Notes under the pieces: model-generated
The model's database searches: none
The model's input: the letters and a program-made list of their open reading frames with translations, nothing else
Told to the model about the DNA's origin: nothing
Shown: positions 1-7,331 of the stretch, in pieces
Position numbering within the stretch: position 1 is the first letter of the stretch
Layout of the letters: every line of letters begins with the position of its first letter
Program-made: the position numbers and the translations under genes
Assembly (NCBI GenBank): GCA_023387585.1
Contig: JAEWHZ010000027.1
Span: 1 to 10,489, forward strand
Length of the DNA stretch: 10,489 bases
Reading direction: 5' to 3'
Source: Pseudomonadota bacterium
GTDB lineage: Bacteria; Pseudomonadota; Alphaproteobacteria; Rhizobiales; Devosiaceae

Positions 1-191
1 TGCTGCATCTGATGGGCGAGCCCACCGAAACGCGGCATCTGGTGGTCGCCAACGAGCAGGCGGTGCTGTCGCCGAACTGGTCGATCCATGCCGGCGCGGG
101 CACCGGCAGCTACGGCTTCGTCTGGGCCATGGCCGGCGACAATGTCGACTATACCGATGTCGAGATGGTCGACATGGCGGTGCTGCGTTGA
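1..191 (+). CDS. kduI: 5-dehydro-4-deoxy-D-glucuronate isomerase, 3' end only
   Basis: This is the last 62 codons (reading from base 3) of KduI, the cytosolic isomerase that converts 5-keto-4-deoxyuronate (DKI) to 2,5-diketo-3-deoxygluconate (DKII) in pectin, glycosaminoglycan and other unsaturated-uronate catabolism. Seen: the segment HLMGEPTETRH, then NEQAVLSPNWSIHAGAGT, and a C-terminus ending AVLR, which match the C-terminal cupin region of KduI (about 278 aa in E. coli). From memory of the E. coli enzyme, the His of the NWSIH motif (codon at bases 87-89) is the fourth metal ligand; the other ligands would lie upstream of the window. The TGA stop overlaps the ATG of kduD by one base, so the two are translationally coupled. 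The start and promoter lie outside the window. Confidence 0.93.
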   Translation, partial: LHLMGEPTETRHLVVANEQAVLSPNWSIHAGAGTGSYGFVWAMAGDNVDYTDVEMVDMAVLR

Positions 192-952
192 TGGACCTGT
201 CGGCCTTCTCGCTCGAGGGGCGCATCGTCGTGGTGACGGGCGCCAACACCGGAATCGGGCAGGGTATCGCCCTCGCCGTCGCACGGGCCGGCGCCCATGT
301 CGTGGCGGCAGGGCGCTCGGCGATGGACGACACGCAGCGCCAGGTCGAGGCGCTGGGCGGGCGGATCACGTCGTGGCACGCCGATCTCGGCGAGCCGGGC
401 GCCGGTTCGCGGATGATCGAGGCGATCTGGGCCGAGGTCGGGCCGATCGACGCGCTCGTCAACAATGCCGGCATCATCCGGCGGGCGGATGCACTCGATT
501 TCACCGAGGCCGACTGGGATGCGGTGATGGACGTCAATCTCAAGCAGACCTTCTTCACCTGCCAGAGCCTGGCGCGGCGCTGGGTGCAGGCGGGGCGCGG
601 CGGCAAGATCGTCAACATCGCCTCGGTGCTGAGCTTTCAGGGCGGCATCCGCGTCGCATCCTATACCGCCTCGAAAAGCGGCCTCGCAGGGCTGACGCGG
701 CTGCTGGCCTGCGAATGGGCCGAGCGCGGCATCGGCGTCAACGCCATCGCGCCCGGCTATATCGAGAGCAACAACACGGCAGCCCTGCGCGAGGACGGGC
801 AGCGCAACGCGCAGATCCTGTCGCGCATTCCTGCCGGGCGTTGGGGCAAGCCCGCCGACATCGGCGCTGCCGCCGTCTTCCTGTGCGCCCCGGCCTCCGA
901 CTATATGCACGGCGCGGTAATCCCGGTGGATGGGGGATGGCTCGCGCGGTGA
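191..952 (+). CDS. kduD: 2-dehydro-3-deoxy-D-gluconate 5-dehydrogenase (SDR family)
   Basis: KduD reduces DKII to 2-keto-3-deoxygluconate with NAD(P)H, the step after KduI, in the cytosol. The 253-residue product is the length of the E. coli enzyme and is a classical short-chain dehydrogenase. The cofactor motif TGANTGIG is at residues 16-23 and NNAG at 91-94. The catalytic set is Asn116, Ser145, Tyr158 and Lys162 (YTASK). The PGYIESNNT stretch near 189-196 and the C-terminal VDGGW are typical of KduD. I chose ATG 191, which overlaps the kduI stop (TGATG), over an in-frame TTG at 188, because the length then matches the family. No strong Shine-Dalgarno is visible, consistent with coupling to kduI. 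The next gene starts 253 bp downstream behind two hairpins, so kduI-kduD is probably its own unit. The KduD assignment within the SDR family rests on the kduI partner and on motif similarity. Confidence 0.93.
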   Translation: MDLSAFSLEGRIVVVTGANTGIGQGIALAVARAGAHVVAAGRSAMDDTQRQVEALGGRITSWHADLGEPGAGSRMIEAIWAEVGPIDALVNNAGIIRRADALDFTEADWDAVMDVNLKQTFFTCQSLARRWVQAGRGGKIVNIASVLSFQGGIRVASYTASKSGLAGLTRLLACEWAERGIGVNAIAPGYIESNNTAALREDGQRNAQILSRIPAGRWGKPADIGAAAVFLCAPASDYMHGAVIPVDGGWLAR

Positions 953-1015
953 GGCGGCGCGATTGACGCTCTCGTGATCCGCTATCGTCGGATCCTGCTG
1001 ATGTAGGATGACTGC

Positions 1016-1037
1016 GGGCAGGGCCGTGGCCCCGCCC
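1016..1037 (+). terminator. GC-rich hairpin after kduD, terminator-like
   Basis: Arms 1016-1025 and 1028-1037 pair over ten positions with a single A-C mismatch around a very tight turn (GGGC and GGGCC against GGCCC and GCCC). It lies 64 bases after the kduD stop. No T-run follows, so it would be a hairpin-only or Rho-assisted terminator, or an RNA 3'-end stabiliser. Termination is inferred. Confidence 0.5.
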
Positions 1038-1084
1038 GATGCCCCGTATCTCCCTGTTATCCCGTGATATCCACGCGCCACCCG

Positions 1085-1108
1085 GGTCCCCTGCGGGAGC
1101 AGGGGGCC
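1085..1108 (+). terminator. second strong hairpin upstream of the ABC promoter region
   Basis: Arms 1085-1094 and 1099-1108 form ten pairs, one of them a T-G wobble, around the tetraloop GGGA. Together with the hairpin at 1016-1037 it would insulate the kduI-kduD transcript from the ABC operon. No T-run follows. It could instead belong to the 5' region of a longer transcript; position just before the AT-rich promoter makes the insulator reading more likely. Confidence 0.45.
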
Positions 1109-1117
1109 GGATGCGTT

Positions 1118-1151
1118 ATGAATTGACTCATATTATCATACATCATAGCAC
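1118..1151 (+). promoter_or_regulatory. candidate promoter of the ABC transporter operon
   Basis: This is the only AT-rich patch in the 953-1205 gap. TTGACT at 1123-1128 is a good -35 element. The -10 is poor: TAGCAC at 1146-1151 sits at 17-bp spacing but matches only about half the consensus, so activation or misplacement is possible. The -35 lies inside an imperfect dyad, TATGAATTGACTCATA (1117-1132, 12 of 16 positions symmetric). Just downstream are two direct repeats, ATCATAC and ATCATAG (1135-1148). The layout suits repression by the nearby GntR protein. The binding-protein start codon is about 55 bp downstream. Confidence 0.45.
1133..1143 (-). promoter_or_regulatory. FCD/GntR-type operator-like word in the ABC promoter
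   Basis: Read on the minus strand, this 11-mer is ATGTATGATAA, matching the FCD-subfamily pattern TNGTNNNACNA at five of its seven fixed positions. It shares the core TGTATGA with the exact match upstream of the enolase gene (8623-8633). It lies between the putative -35 and -10. Assignment to the local GntR regulator is inference. Confidence 0.35.
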
Positions 1152-1205
1152 TTACAGGCGCCGCCGGACTCCGGCCGCATGCGCAGAGGTATAGGGAGGA
1201 AACCA

Positions 1206-2816
1206 ATGTTCAGACACTGGAAGACGGCCCTTGCCGTCGCAGCCATTGTTGCCGGCACCCTGGCGGCGCCTGCCGCCGTCCAGGCCCGTACGCCCGACGA
1301 CCAGCTTGTGGTCGCCTTTTCCATGACCAACCTGCTCAACATCGACCCCTCGGCTTCGGGCAGTAAAGAAAAAAGCTGGGTGATGACAAATGTTTATGAG
1401 CAACTCGTCGGGCTGGACCCGATCGACCGCTCGGTCATCCACCCCGTCCTGGCCGAGAGCTGGGTAGTGTCCGAGGACGGGAGCAGGATCACCTTCACCA
1501 TGCGCGAGGGGCTTGTTTTCGCCTCGGGCAACCCGCTGACCGCCTACGACGTCGAGTGGTCGCTGCATCGGGTGATGCAGCTCAACCTGTCCTCGGCCGC
1601 CGGCCTGCGCGTGCGTGGCTTCAACGAAAACAACTACGAGACGAGCTTCGTCGCCGAGGACGAGCGCACCTTCGTGATCAACCTGCCCGGGCCGGACGAT
1701 CCCAACATCATCATCATGATGCTCGGCACCAGCGGCGCCGGCTCGGTGATCGACAGCCAGCTCGTGCTCGAGAATGAGGTCGACGGCGATCTGGGCGAAG
1801 CCTATCTCGCCAACAACAGCGCCGGCTCCGGCCCCTATGTCATCAGTCAGGTCCGCACAAACGAGCTGATCCTGCTCGACCGCAACGAGAACTACTGGGG
1901 CGAGCCACCGGCCATGCGGCGTGTCGTCATGCGCCATCTGCCGGAGTCGCAGAGCCAGCGCCTCCAGCTCGAGCGCGGCGACATCGACATCGCCTATTCG
2001 CTGGCGGCCCCCGATCTCGTGGCGCTGGCCGAGCACCCCGACATCGTCGTCGAGACCGGCGGCGGCGGCGGATTCTACTACCTCGCCGCGAGCCAGAAAA
2101 ACGAGATCCTGTCGGACCGCAACGTGCGCCTGGCCCTGCGTTACCTCATCGACTACGAGGGCATCAACGAGGCGGTCATGCCCTATTACGGCGTCTCGCA
2201 TCAGCGCCCGGTCCATCGCGGGCTTCTCGGCGACTTGCCGTCTCCCGGCTATACGCTCGATGTCGAGCGGGCCAAGGAGTATCTCGCCGCAGCCGGCTAT
2301 CCGGACGGCTTCCCGGTGACGATCCGCACCTTGTCGGACGCCCCCTTCATCAATATCGCCACCGCCATCCAGGCGACCCTGGCGGAGGGCGGCATCGAGG
2401 CCGAAATTCTCGCCGGCTCGGGCGACCAGACCTATGGCGCCATGCGCGAGCGCAGTTTCGAGCTGCTGGTCGGGCGCAGCGGCGGGACAATTCCGCATCC
2501 CGACACCGACATGCGCTCGCTGGCCTACAATCCCGACAATAGCGACGAGGCCCGCCTCGTCGGCATGCAGGGCTGGCGCGCCTCCTTCTTCGACGCCGAG
2601 CTCAACGACATGATCGACGCGGCCGTGCTGGAGACCGATCCGGACGCCCAGCGCGAGATGTATGAAGCGATCCAGCTTCGCTACGAGGAACTGGTTCCCG
2701 CCATCCAGCCCATCTCGCAGGTCGCGGATTCCGTCGCCTTCCGCTCGGACGTCAAGGGGCTGATCATGCACCCCTCCTGGGAGACCGATCTGAGCCTCGT
2801 CTACAAGGAGCGCTAG
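1206..2816 (+). CDS. ABC transporter solute-binding protein, family 5 (Opp/Dpp type)
   Basis: This is the periplasmic ligand-binding subunit of the importer encoded downstream. The 536-residue product has a clear Sec signal peptide: charged N-terminus (MFRHWK), hydrophobic stretch about 8-21 and a likely cleavage after VQA at residue 27. No lipobox Cys is seen, so it should be soluble in the periplasm. Family 5 hallmarks include the early NVYEQLVGLDP and LAESWVVSEDGSRITFTMREG, then YDVEWSLHRV. ATG 1206 was chosen because AGGGAGGA (1193-1200) gives ideal spacing and the signal peptide starts there; an in-frame ATG at 1179 lacks such a site. Family 5 proteins bind peptides, nickel, opines or oligosaccharides (AgpA of Sinorhizobium meliloti handles galactosides). 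With kduI-kduD and a sugar-acid enzyme nearby, I infer an oligouronide or sugar-acid ligand, but a peptide cannot be excluded. Confidence 0.9.
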   Translation: MFRHWKTALAVAAIVAGTLAAPAAVQARTPDDQLVVAFSMTNLLNIDPSASGSKEKSWVMTNVYEQLVGLDPIDRSVIHPVLAESWVVSEDGSRITFTMREGLVFASGNPLTAYDVEWSLHRVMQLNLSSAAGLRVRGFNENNYETSFVAEDERTFVINLPGPDDPNIIIMMLGTSGAGSVIDSQLVLENEVDGDLGEAYLANNSAGSGPYVISQVRTNELILLDRNENYWGEPPAMRRVVMRHLPESQSQRLQLERGDIDIAYSLAAPDLVALAEHPDIVVETGGGGGFYYLAASQKNEILSDRNVRLALRYLIDYEGINEAVMPYYGVSHQRPVHRGLLGDLPSPGYTLDVERAKEYLAAAGYPDGFPVTIRTLSDAPFINIATAIQATLAEGGIEAEILAGSGDQTYGAMRERSFELLVGRSGGTIPHPDTDMRSLAYNPDNSDEARLVGMQGWRASFFDAELNDMIDAAVLETDPDAQREMYEAIQLRYEELVPAIQPISQVADSVAFRSDVKGLIMHPSWETDLSLVYKER

Positions 2817-2834
2817 GACCGGTTTGCGAACCCG

Positions 2835-2866
2835 GCCGTTCCCGCCCGATCTTTGGCGGGGACGGC
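2835..2866 (+). promoter_or_regulatory. intercistronic stem-loop between binding protein and permease genes
   Basis: Arms 2835-2846 and 2855-2866 form a 12-bp stem with one T-G wobble around an 8-base loop. No T-run follows. Stem-loops after the binding-protein gene commonly protect the upstream mRNA from 3' decay or partly stop transcription, so the binding protein is made in excess over membrane parts. That role is inferred here. The 3' arm ends 20 bases before the chosen permease start. Confidence 0.6.
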
Positions 2867-2885
2867 GTCAGCAACGGGGATGCGG

Positions 2886-3914
2886 ATGACACGACGCAGA
2901 TGGACCGACCTCGGGATCGAGGCCGTCAGGAACGTGGCCACCGTGCTGGTGACGCTTCTGGGCCTGGTGATGCTCACCTTCGCCATCGGGCGCATGATGC
3001 CCGCGGACCCCGCCCGGCTGCTGGTGGGGGAAGATGCCGACCAGGCAGCCTATGAGCAGGCCTTCCGCCGGCTTGGGCTCGACCGGCCGGTGCATGAGCA
3101 GTTCCTGGGCTATCTGGGCGACATCGTCACCGGCAATTTCGGCGTCTCGGTGCGCACCGGCCAGCCGATCATGGCCGAGATCGCACGGGCCTTTCCGGCA
3201 ACGGTGGAGCTCGCGACCTTCGCCGTCCTGATCGGGGCCGGGCTGGGCGTGCCGCTCGGCGTGCTCGCGGCGGTCAACCGCAACCGGATCATCGACCATA
3301 TCGTGCGCATCATCACGCTGATCGGGCATTCCATGCCCATCTTCTGGATCGGCATGATCGGGCTGATCCTCTTCTATGCCGCGCTGGGCTGGGTCGCCGG
3401 CAGCGGCCGCGTCAGCGATTATTTCATCGGGCTGGTGCCGAGCGTCACCGGGTTCCTGCTGATCGATTCACTGATCGCCGGGGACTGGGAGGTGTTCTGG
3501 GACGCGCTAAACCACCTCGTCCTGCCCGCGAGCATATTGGGCTATGCCTCCATGGCCTACATCACGCGCATGACGCGCAGCTTCATGCTCGACCAGATCA
3601 ACCAGGAATACATAACCACCGCGCGCGTGAAGGGGCTTTCGGTTCGGCGCACCATCTGGTGGCACGCCTTCGCCAATATCCGGGTGCAACTGGTCACCAT
3701 CGTCGCGCTCGCCTATGGCGGCCTGCTCGAAGGGGCGGTGCTGATCGAGACCGTCTTCGCCTGGCCCGGCTTCGGGCAATACATGACCAACAACATGCTG
3801 ATCGGCGACATGAACGCGGTGATGACCTGCGTCTTGATCGTGGGGCTGATCTTCGTTGGCCTGAACCTGCTCTCGGACATCCTCTACCGGCTGTTCGACC
3901 CGAGGACGCGATGA
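2886..3914 (+). CDS. ABC transporter permease, DppB/OppB type
   Basis: First inner-membrane subunit of the importer, 342 residues from ATG 2886. Membrane segments are visible around residues 17-36, 107-129, 137-169, 265-285 and 312-330. The cytoplasmic EAA loop that docks on the ATPases is at about 241-262 (EYITTARVKGLSVRRTIWWHAF). GNFGVSVRTGQP at 83-94, the ETVFAWPGFG motif at 288-297 and the C-terminal LYRLFDPRTR are typical of the DppB family. Start choice: GGGGA (2876-2880) is five bases before ATG 2886; an in-frame ATG at 2880 is also possible, while a TTG at 2853 lies in the loop of the hairpin and would add an unlikely N-terminus. The stop is one base before the next start codon. Transport specificity resides mainly in the binding protein. 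Confidence 0.92.
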   Translation: MTRRRWTDLGIEAVRNVATVLVTLLGLVMLTFAIGRMMPADPARLLVGEDADQAAYEQAFRRLGLDRPVHEQFLGYLGDIVTGNFGVSVRTGQPIMAEIARAFPATVELATFAVLIGAGLGVPLGVLAAVNRNRIIDHIVRIITLIGHSMPIFWIGMIGLILFYAALGWVAGSGRVSDYFIGLVPSVTGFLLIDSLIAGDWEVFWDALNHLVLPASILGYASMAYITRMTRSFMLDQINQEYITTARVKGLSVRRTIWWHAFANIRVQLVTIVALAYGGLLEGAVLIETVFAWPGFGQYMTNNMLIGDMNAVMTCVLIVGLIFVGLNLLSDILYRLFDPRTR

Positions 3915-3915
3915 G

Positions 3916-4812
3916 ATGAGCGTGACCCCCGAAACCCTCGACGCACCGCCGCCGCTGCTGCGCCGGCGCTCGCTCGGCGCCGAAATCGCGCGCATCTTTC
4001 GCAGGCTCGCCGCCAATCCCGCCACCGCCTTCGGCATGCTGATCATCGCGGTGCTGCTGCTGGCGGCGATCTTCGCGCCACTGCTGGCCACCCACAACCC
4101 GCTCGCGCAGAACCTCGGCAACGTGCTGCGGCCGCCGAGCGCCGCCAACTGGTTCGGCACGGACGAACTGGGCCGCGACGTCTATTCACGCATCGTCTCC
4201 GGCACGCGCGTGACCCTGACCATCATCGGGCTGGTCTCGATCATCGTCGGGCCGATCGGGCTGATCGTGGGCACGACGGCGGGCTATTTCGGCGGCTGGT
4301 ACGACACGCTGATGATGCGCGTCACCGACATCTTCCTGTCCTTTCCCGGCCTCATCCTCTCGCTCGCCTTCGTCGCCGCGCTCGGGCCGAGCCTCAACAA
4401 CGCGATCATCGCCATCGCGCTCACCTCCTGGCCTTCCATCGCCCGGCTGGCGCGCGCCGAAACGCTGATCCTGCGCTCGGCGGACTATGTGTCCGCCGCC
4501 CAGGTCCTCGGCGCCTCCCCGGCGCGGATCATCCTCAAGTCGATCATCCCCATGTGCCTGCCCTCGGTGCTGGTGCGCGTGACGCTGTCCATGGCCAGCG
4601 TCATCCTGACCGCCGCGGGGCTCGGCTTCCTGGGGCTCGGGGCGCAGCCGCCGATTCCCGAATGGGGCGCCATGATCGCCTCCGGCCGGCGCTACATGCT
4701 GGAGAGCTGGTGGCTCGTGACCTTTCCCGGCGCCGCCATCCTGCTGGTCAGCCTCGCCTTCAACCTCGTCGGCGACGGGGTGCGCGACGTGCTCGACCCC
4801 AAGAACCGGTAG
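3916..4812 (+). CDS. ABC transporter permease, DppC/OppC type
   Basis: Second inner-membrane subunit, 298 residues. It has the DppC-type layout: a cytoplasmic N-terminus rich in Pro and Arg, a first membrane segment at about 39-58, then the periplasmic motif NWFGTDELGRDVYSRIVSGTR (78-98), which is diagnostic of the family. More membrane segments follow at about 101-124, 144-170, 223-242 and 267-286. The EAA loop is at about 189-211 (ADYVSAAQVLGASPARIILK). The C-terminus GDGVRDVLDPKNR is also characteristic. The ATG lies one base after the stop of the preceding permease (TGAGATG), so the pair is translationally coupled. The next gene starts six bases after its stop. Confidence 0.93.
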   Translation: MSVTPETLDAPPPLLRRRSLGAEIARIFRRLAANPATAFGMLIIAVLLLAAIFAPLLATHNPLAQNLGNVLRPPSAANWFGTDELGRDVYSRIVSGTRVTLTIIGLVSIIVGPIGLIVGTTAGYFGGWYDTLMMRVTDIFLSFPGLILSLAFVAALGPSLNNAIIAIALTSWPSIARLARAETLILRSADYVSAAQVLGASPARIILKSIIPMCLPSVLVRVTLSMASVILTAAGLGFLGLGAQPPIPEWGAMIASGRRYMLESWWLVTFPGAAILLVSLAFNLVGDGVRDVLDPKNR

Positions 4813-4817
4813 GCGTC

Positions 4818-5681
4818 ATGAGAGAAGACATCCTGCTCGACGTTGAAAACCTCTCGGTCGCCTATCGCGGCGAAGGCGGGCCGGTGAGGGCCGTGCGTTC
4901 GGTGAGCTTCGCGCTCGGACGCGAGCGACTGGGGATCGTGGGGGAATCGGGCTCGGGCAAGTCGACCATCGGGCGGGCGCTGCTGCGCCTCCTGCCGACC
5001 GCCGACATCACTGCCGACCGTATCGACTTCAAGGGCCGCGACCTGACCCGCGCCACAGAGAAGCAGATGCTCGGCATTCGCGGGCGGCACATCTCGATGA
5101 TCCTGCAGGACCCCAAATTCTCGCTCAATCCGGTCCAGACCGTGGGCGAGCAGATCGCCGAAGCCTATTGGGTGCATCACAAGAGCTCGCGCAAGACGGC
5201 GCGCGACAAGGCCAGGGCCATGCTCGAGGCGGTGCGTATCGTCGATCCCGAGCGCGTCTACGAGCTTTATCCGCACGAGGTGTCGGGCGGCATGGGCCAG
5301 CGCGTGATGATTGCCATGATGCTGATCGCCGAGCCCGAAGTGCTGATCGCCGACGAGCCGACCTCGGCGCTCGACGTCACCGTCCGGCTCGAGATCCTGA
5401 GACTGCTCGACGATCTGGTGACCAGCCGTGGCGTCGGGCTGATCATGATCAGCCACGACATCAACCTGGTGCGCAATTTCTGCGACCGCGTGCTGATCAT
5501 GTATGCCGGGAGCGTGGTGGAATCGCTGCCGGCAAGCCGGCTCCGCGACGCCGAGCATCCCTATACGCGCGGCCTGCTCGCCGCGCAGCCGCGGATCGGG
5601 GCGGAACGCGCGCCCCTCGCCGTGCTCGAGCGCGACCCTGCCTGGCTCTCCGGGGCGTTCCGGCCGGGAGCACGGCCATGA
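4818..5681 (+). CDS. ABC transporter ATP-binding protein, DppD/OppD type
   Basis: First of two cytosolic ATPases that power the importer, 287 residues. Walker A GESGSGKST is at 42-50, the Q-loop Gln at 97 (ILQDP), signature VSGGMGQR at 155-162, Walker B VLIADEP at 175-181 and the switch His at 213. The HPYTRGLLAAQPR stretch (247-259) identifies the oligopeptide-type branch. The C-terminus ends about 28 residues later, at FRPGARP, and lacks the Cys-rich tail seen in many longer DppD/OppD proteins (roughly 320-330 aa). I chose ATG 4818, six bases after the permease stop; the frame stays open upstream but that part is out-of-frame permease sequence. The stop overlaps the next start (ATGA, 5678-5681), so the two ATPases are coupled. 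Confidence 0.93.
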   Translation: MREDILLDVENLSVAYRGEGGPVRAVRSVSFALGRERLGIVGESGSGKSTIGRALLRLLPTADITADRIDFKGRDLTRATEKQMLGIRGRHISMILQDPKFSLNPVQTVGEQIAEAYWVHHKSSRKTARDKARAMLEAVRIVDPERVYELYPHEVSGGMGQRVMIAMMLIAEPEVLIADEPTSALDVTVRLEILRLLDDLVTSRGVGLIMISHDINLVRNFCDRVLIMYAGSVVESLPASRLRDAEHPYTRGLLAAQPRIGAERAPLAVLERDPAWLSGAFRPGARP

Positions 5682-6454
5682 ATACGACAACGAGCGCGCC
5701 CGCCGTCAGGATTTCAGAGCTCGACATCACCCTCGGCTGGGGCAGCCGGGCGCGGCGCATCCTCGATCATGTGGCGCTGGAGGTCATGCCCGGCGAGTGT
5801 TTCGGGCTGGTCGGGGAATCGGGGTCGGGCAAGTCGACGGTGCTGCGTTGCATCGCGCTGCTGCTCAAGAGCTGGACCGGCCATATCGACATCAACGGGC
5901 GCCCTTTGCGCGAGATCGCCCGGCACGACTATTGCCGGACGGTGCAGATGGTGTTTCAGGACCCCTATGGCTCGCTGCATCCGCGCCATTCGGTAGGCAC
6001 CGCGCTCTACGAGGCGCTGCGTATCCACCGGCTCGACCGCCACCAGGAGCGTGCCGAGGCGGCGCTGCGCGATGTCGGGCTCGATACCGATTTCCTGTGG
6101 CGCTACCCGCACGAGCTTTCCGGCGGCCAGCGCCAGCGCGTGGCCATCGCGCGCGCTTTGATCCTCGAGCCCGACATCCTGCTGCTCGACGAGCCGACCT
6201 CGGCGCTCGACGTGTCCGTGCAGGCGGAGGTGCTGAATCTGTTGAGCGAGCTGCGGCGCCGGCGCGGGCTCACCTATGTGCTGGTGAGCCACGATCTTGC
6301 CGTGATAGACCACATGTGCGACCGCTTCGGCATCATGCAGCATGGGCGACTGCTCGAGATTCTCGGCCGCGAGGCCCTGAGCGCTGCGAGTGCGGGGACG
6401 GATTACGGACGCGAGCTGATCATGGCGAGCCTCCAATACGACCAGGCGACCTGA
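5678..6454 (+). CDS. ABC transporter ATP-binding protein, DppF/OppF type
   Basis: Second ATPase, expected to pair with the preceding one. The 258-residue product has Walker A GESGSGKST at 46-54, Q-loop Gln94 (VFQDPYGSLHPR), signature LSGGQRQR at 147-154, Walker B ILLLDEP at 167-173, D-loop SALD at 175-178 and switch His205. It ends after the GRLLEILGREAL region without the C-terminal HPY extension usual in 300-plus-residue DppF proteins, so it is a short family member. GGAG at 5667-5670 is a fair ribosome site seven bases before the ATG, and the ATG overlaps the upstream stop by four bases. Last gene of the transporter proper; the regulator follows after a 61-base gap on the same strand. Confidence 0.92.
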   Translation: MNTTTSAPAVRISELDITLGWGSRARRILDHVALEVMPGECFGLVGESGSGKSTVLRCIALLLKSWTGHIDINGRPLREIARHDYCRTVQMVFQDPYGSLHPRHSVGTALYEALRIHRLDRHQERAEAALRDVGLDTDFLWRYPHELSGGQRQRVAIARALILEPDILLLDEPTSALDVSVQAEVLNLLSELRRRRGLTYVLVSHDLAVIDHMCDRFGIMQHGRLLEILGREALSAASAGTDYGRELIMASLQYDQAT

Positions 6455-6515
6455 GACCGGCTCGCCCCCATCGCATGCGGGCGCCGCAGCGGCGGGACAT
6501 GTGAAGGAGTGGGGG

Positions 6516-7280
6516 ATGCCGATTGGAAGACGCGCCACGTTGACCTCGCAACTCGTGCGCTCGGTGACCGAGCGCATCGAGGCGGGCACGTACCGGCGTG
6601 GCGAGAAATTGCCGACCGAGCGCGAGATGATCGAGGAGTTCGGCGTCAGCCGCACGGTGGTGCGCGAGGCGATCGCCAATCTGAGGGCCAGCGGCCTGGT
6701 CTCGACGCGCCAGGGGATCGGTGCCTTCGTCCTGCAAAACACCCAGCCCGCCGCCTTCCGGATCGACGAGCATAATCTGTCGCTGATCGACGATGTCGTG
6801 CGGGTGCTCGAACTGCGTATCGCGGTCGAATCCGAGGCCTCGGCGCTCGCCGCGATGCGACGCACCGCGCAGGACATCACCGCGCTCGATGCGGCCTGCG
6901 CGGCGATGGAGTCCGGGGGCGAGGACCGCGACGCCTCGATCGCCGCCGATCTCGGCTTCCATCGCGCCGTGGCCTCGGCCACGCAGAACGAGCATTTCCT
7001 CAAGCTGTTCAACTATCTGGGCGAGATGCTGATCCCGCGCGCCAAGGTCGCGACCCACAAGTTCGACGCGGCGACCCAGGCCGACTATCTCTCACGCATC
7101 GCCGCCGAGCATCGGCGCATCCTGTCCGCCATCGAGGCGGGCGACCCGGACGGCGCCCGCGCCGGCATGCGCATGCATCTGGGCGGAAGCCGCGACAGGC
7201 TGCTCAAGCCGCGCGCCGACGGAGAAACCCGACCCCGCCGCAAACCGGACGACACCGAGGCCTCGCACCCCGCCGGATAA
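6516..7280 (+). CDS. GntR-family transcriptional regulator, FCD subfamily
   Basis: Probable ligand-responsive repressor of this locus, 254 residues. The N-terminal winged helix-turn-helix covers about 8-72, with the family pattern G-x-KLPTEREM-x-EEFGVSRTVVREAI at 29-53 and the wing GLVSTRQGIGAFV at 60-72. The C-terminal all-helical FCD ligand domain spans about 93-230. Its metal-binding residues are visible as Asp145, His149, His199 and His221, a complete set. FCD regulators typically sense acids such as uronates, gluconate or other carboxylates, which suits the neighbours. AAGGAG (6504-6509) sits six bases before ATG 6516; an in-frame GTG at 6501 has no such site. Being 61 bp after the last transporter gene, it is probably co-transcribed, giving feedback control. 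The last 25 or so residues are Arg/Pro-rich and look disordered. Confidence 0.92.
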   Translation: MPIGRRATLTSQLVRSVTERIEAGTYRRGEKLPTEREMIEEFGVSRTVVREAIANLRASGLVSTRQGIGAFVLQNTQPAAFRIDEHNLSLIDDVVRVLELRIAVESEASALAAMRRTAQDITALDAACAAMESGGEDRDASIAADLGFHRAVASATQNEHFLKLFNYLGEMLIPRAKVATHKFDAATQADYLSRIAAEHRRILSAIEAGDPDGARAGMRMHLGGSRDRLLKPRADGETRPRRKPDDTEASHPAG

Positions 7281-7291
7281 AGCGTTGTGTG

Positions 7292-7325
7292 GCCTGTCCG
7301 ACGGGCAATGGCCCGCCGGACAGGC
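7292..7325. terminator. hairpin between convergent genes, probable bidirectional terminator
   Basis: Arms GCCTGTCCG (7292-7300) and CGGACAGGC (7317-7325) continue, after one A-C mismatch, into CGGGC (7302-7306) and GCCCG (7311-7315) around the loop AATG. It sits in the 51-bp gap between the ends of the regulator and enolase genes. Neither side has a T-run, so efficiency is uncertain, but position and stability make a shared terminator likely. Confidence 0.75.
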
Positions 7326-7331
7326 TGCGGA

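Noticed and set aside
1048..1065. Partial resemblance to the I-SceI homing endonuclease site (core CCTGTTATCCC)
   Set aside because: Only about 14 of 18 positions agree, with mismatches on both flanks, and no intron, vector or endonuclease sequence is nearby. Chance similarity is more likely.
1152..2771. Very long open frame on the minus strand across the binding-protein gene
   Set aside because: High-GC codon bias leaves antisense frames open. The product has no recognisable domain, while the plus strand has a signal peptide, ribosome site and family motifs. The same applies to other long antisense frames over the ATPases (4692-5690, 5714-7012) and the aminotransferase (8771-10027).
2853..2885. 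TTG start for the first permease gene at 2853
   Set aside because: It lies in the loop and 3' arm of the intercistronic hairpin, has no ribosome site and adds a non-conserved extension; ATG 2886 has GGGGA at good spacing.
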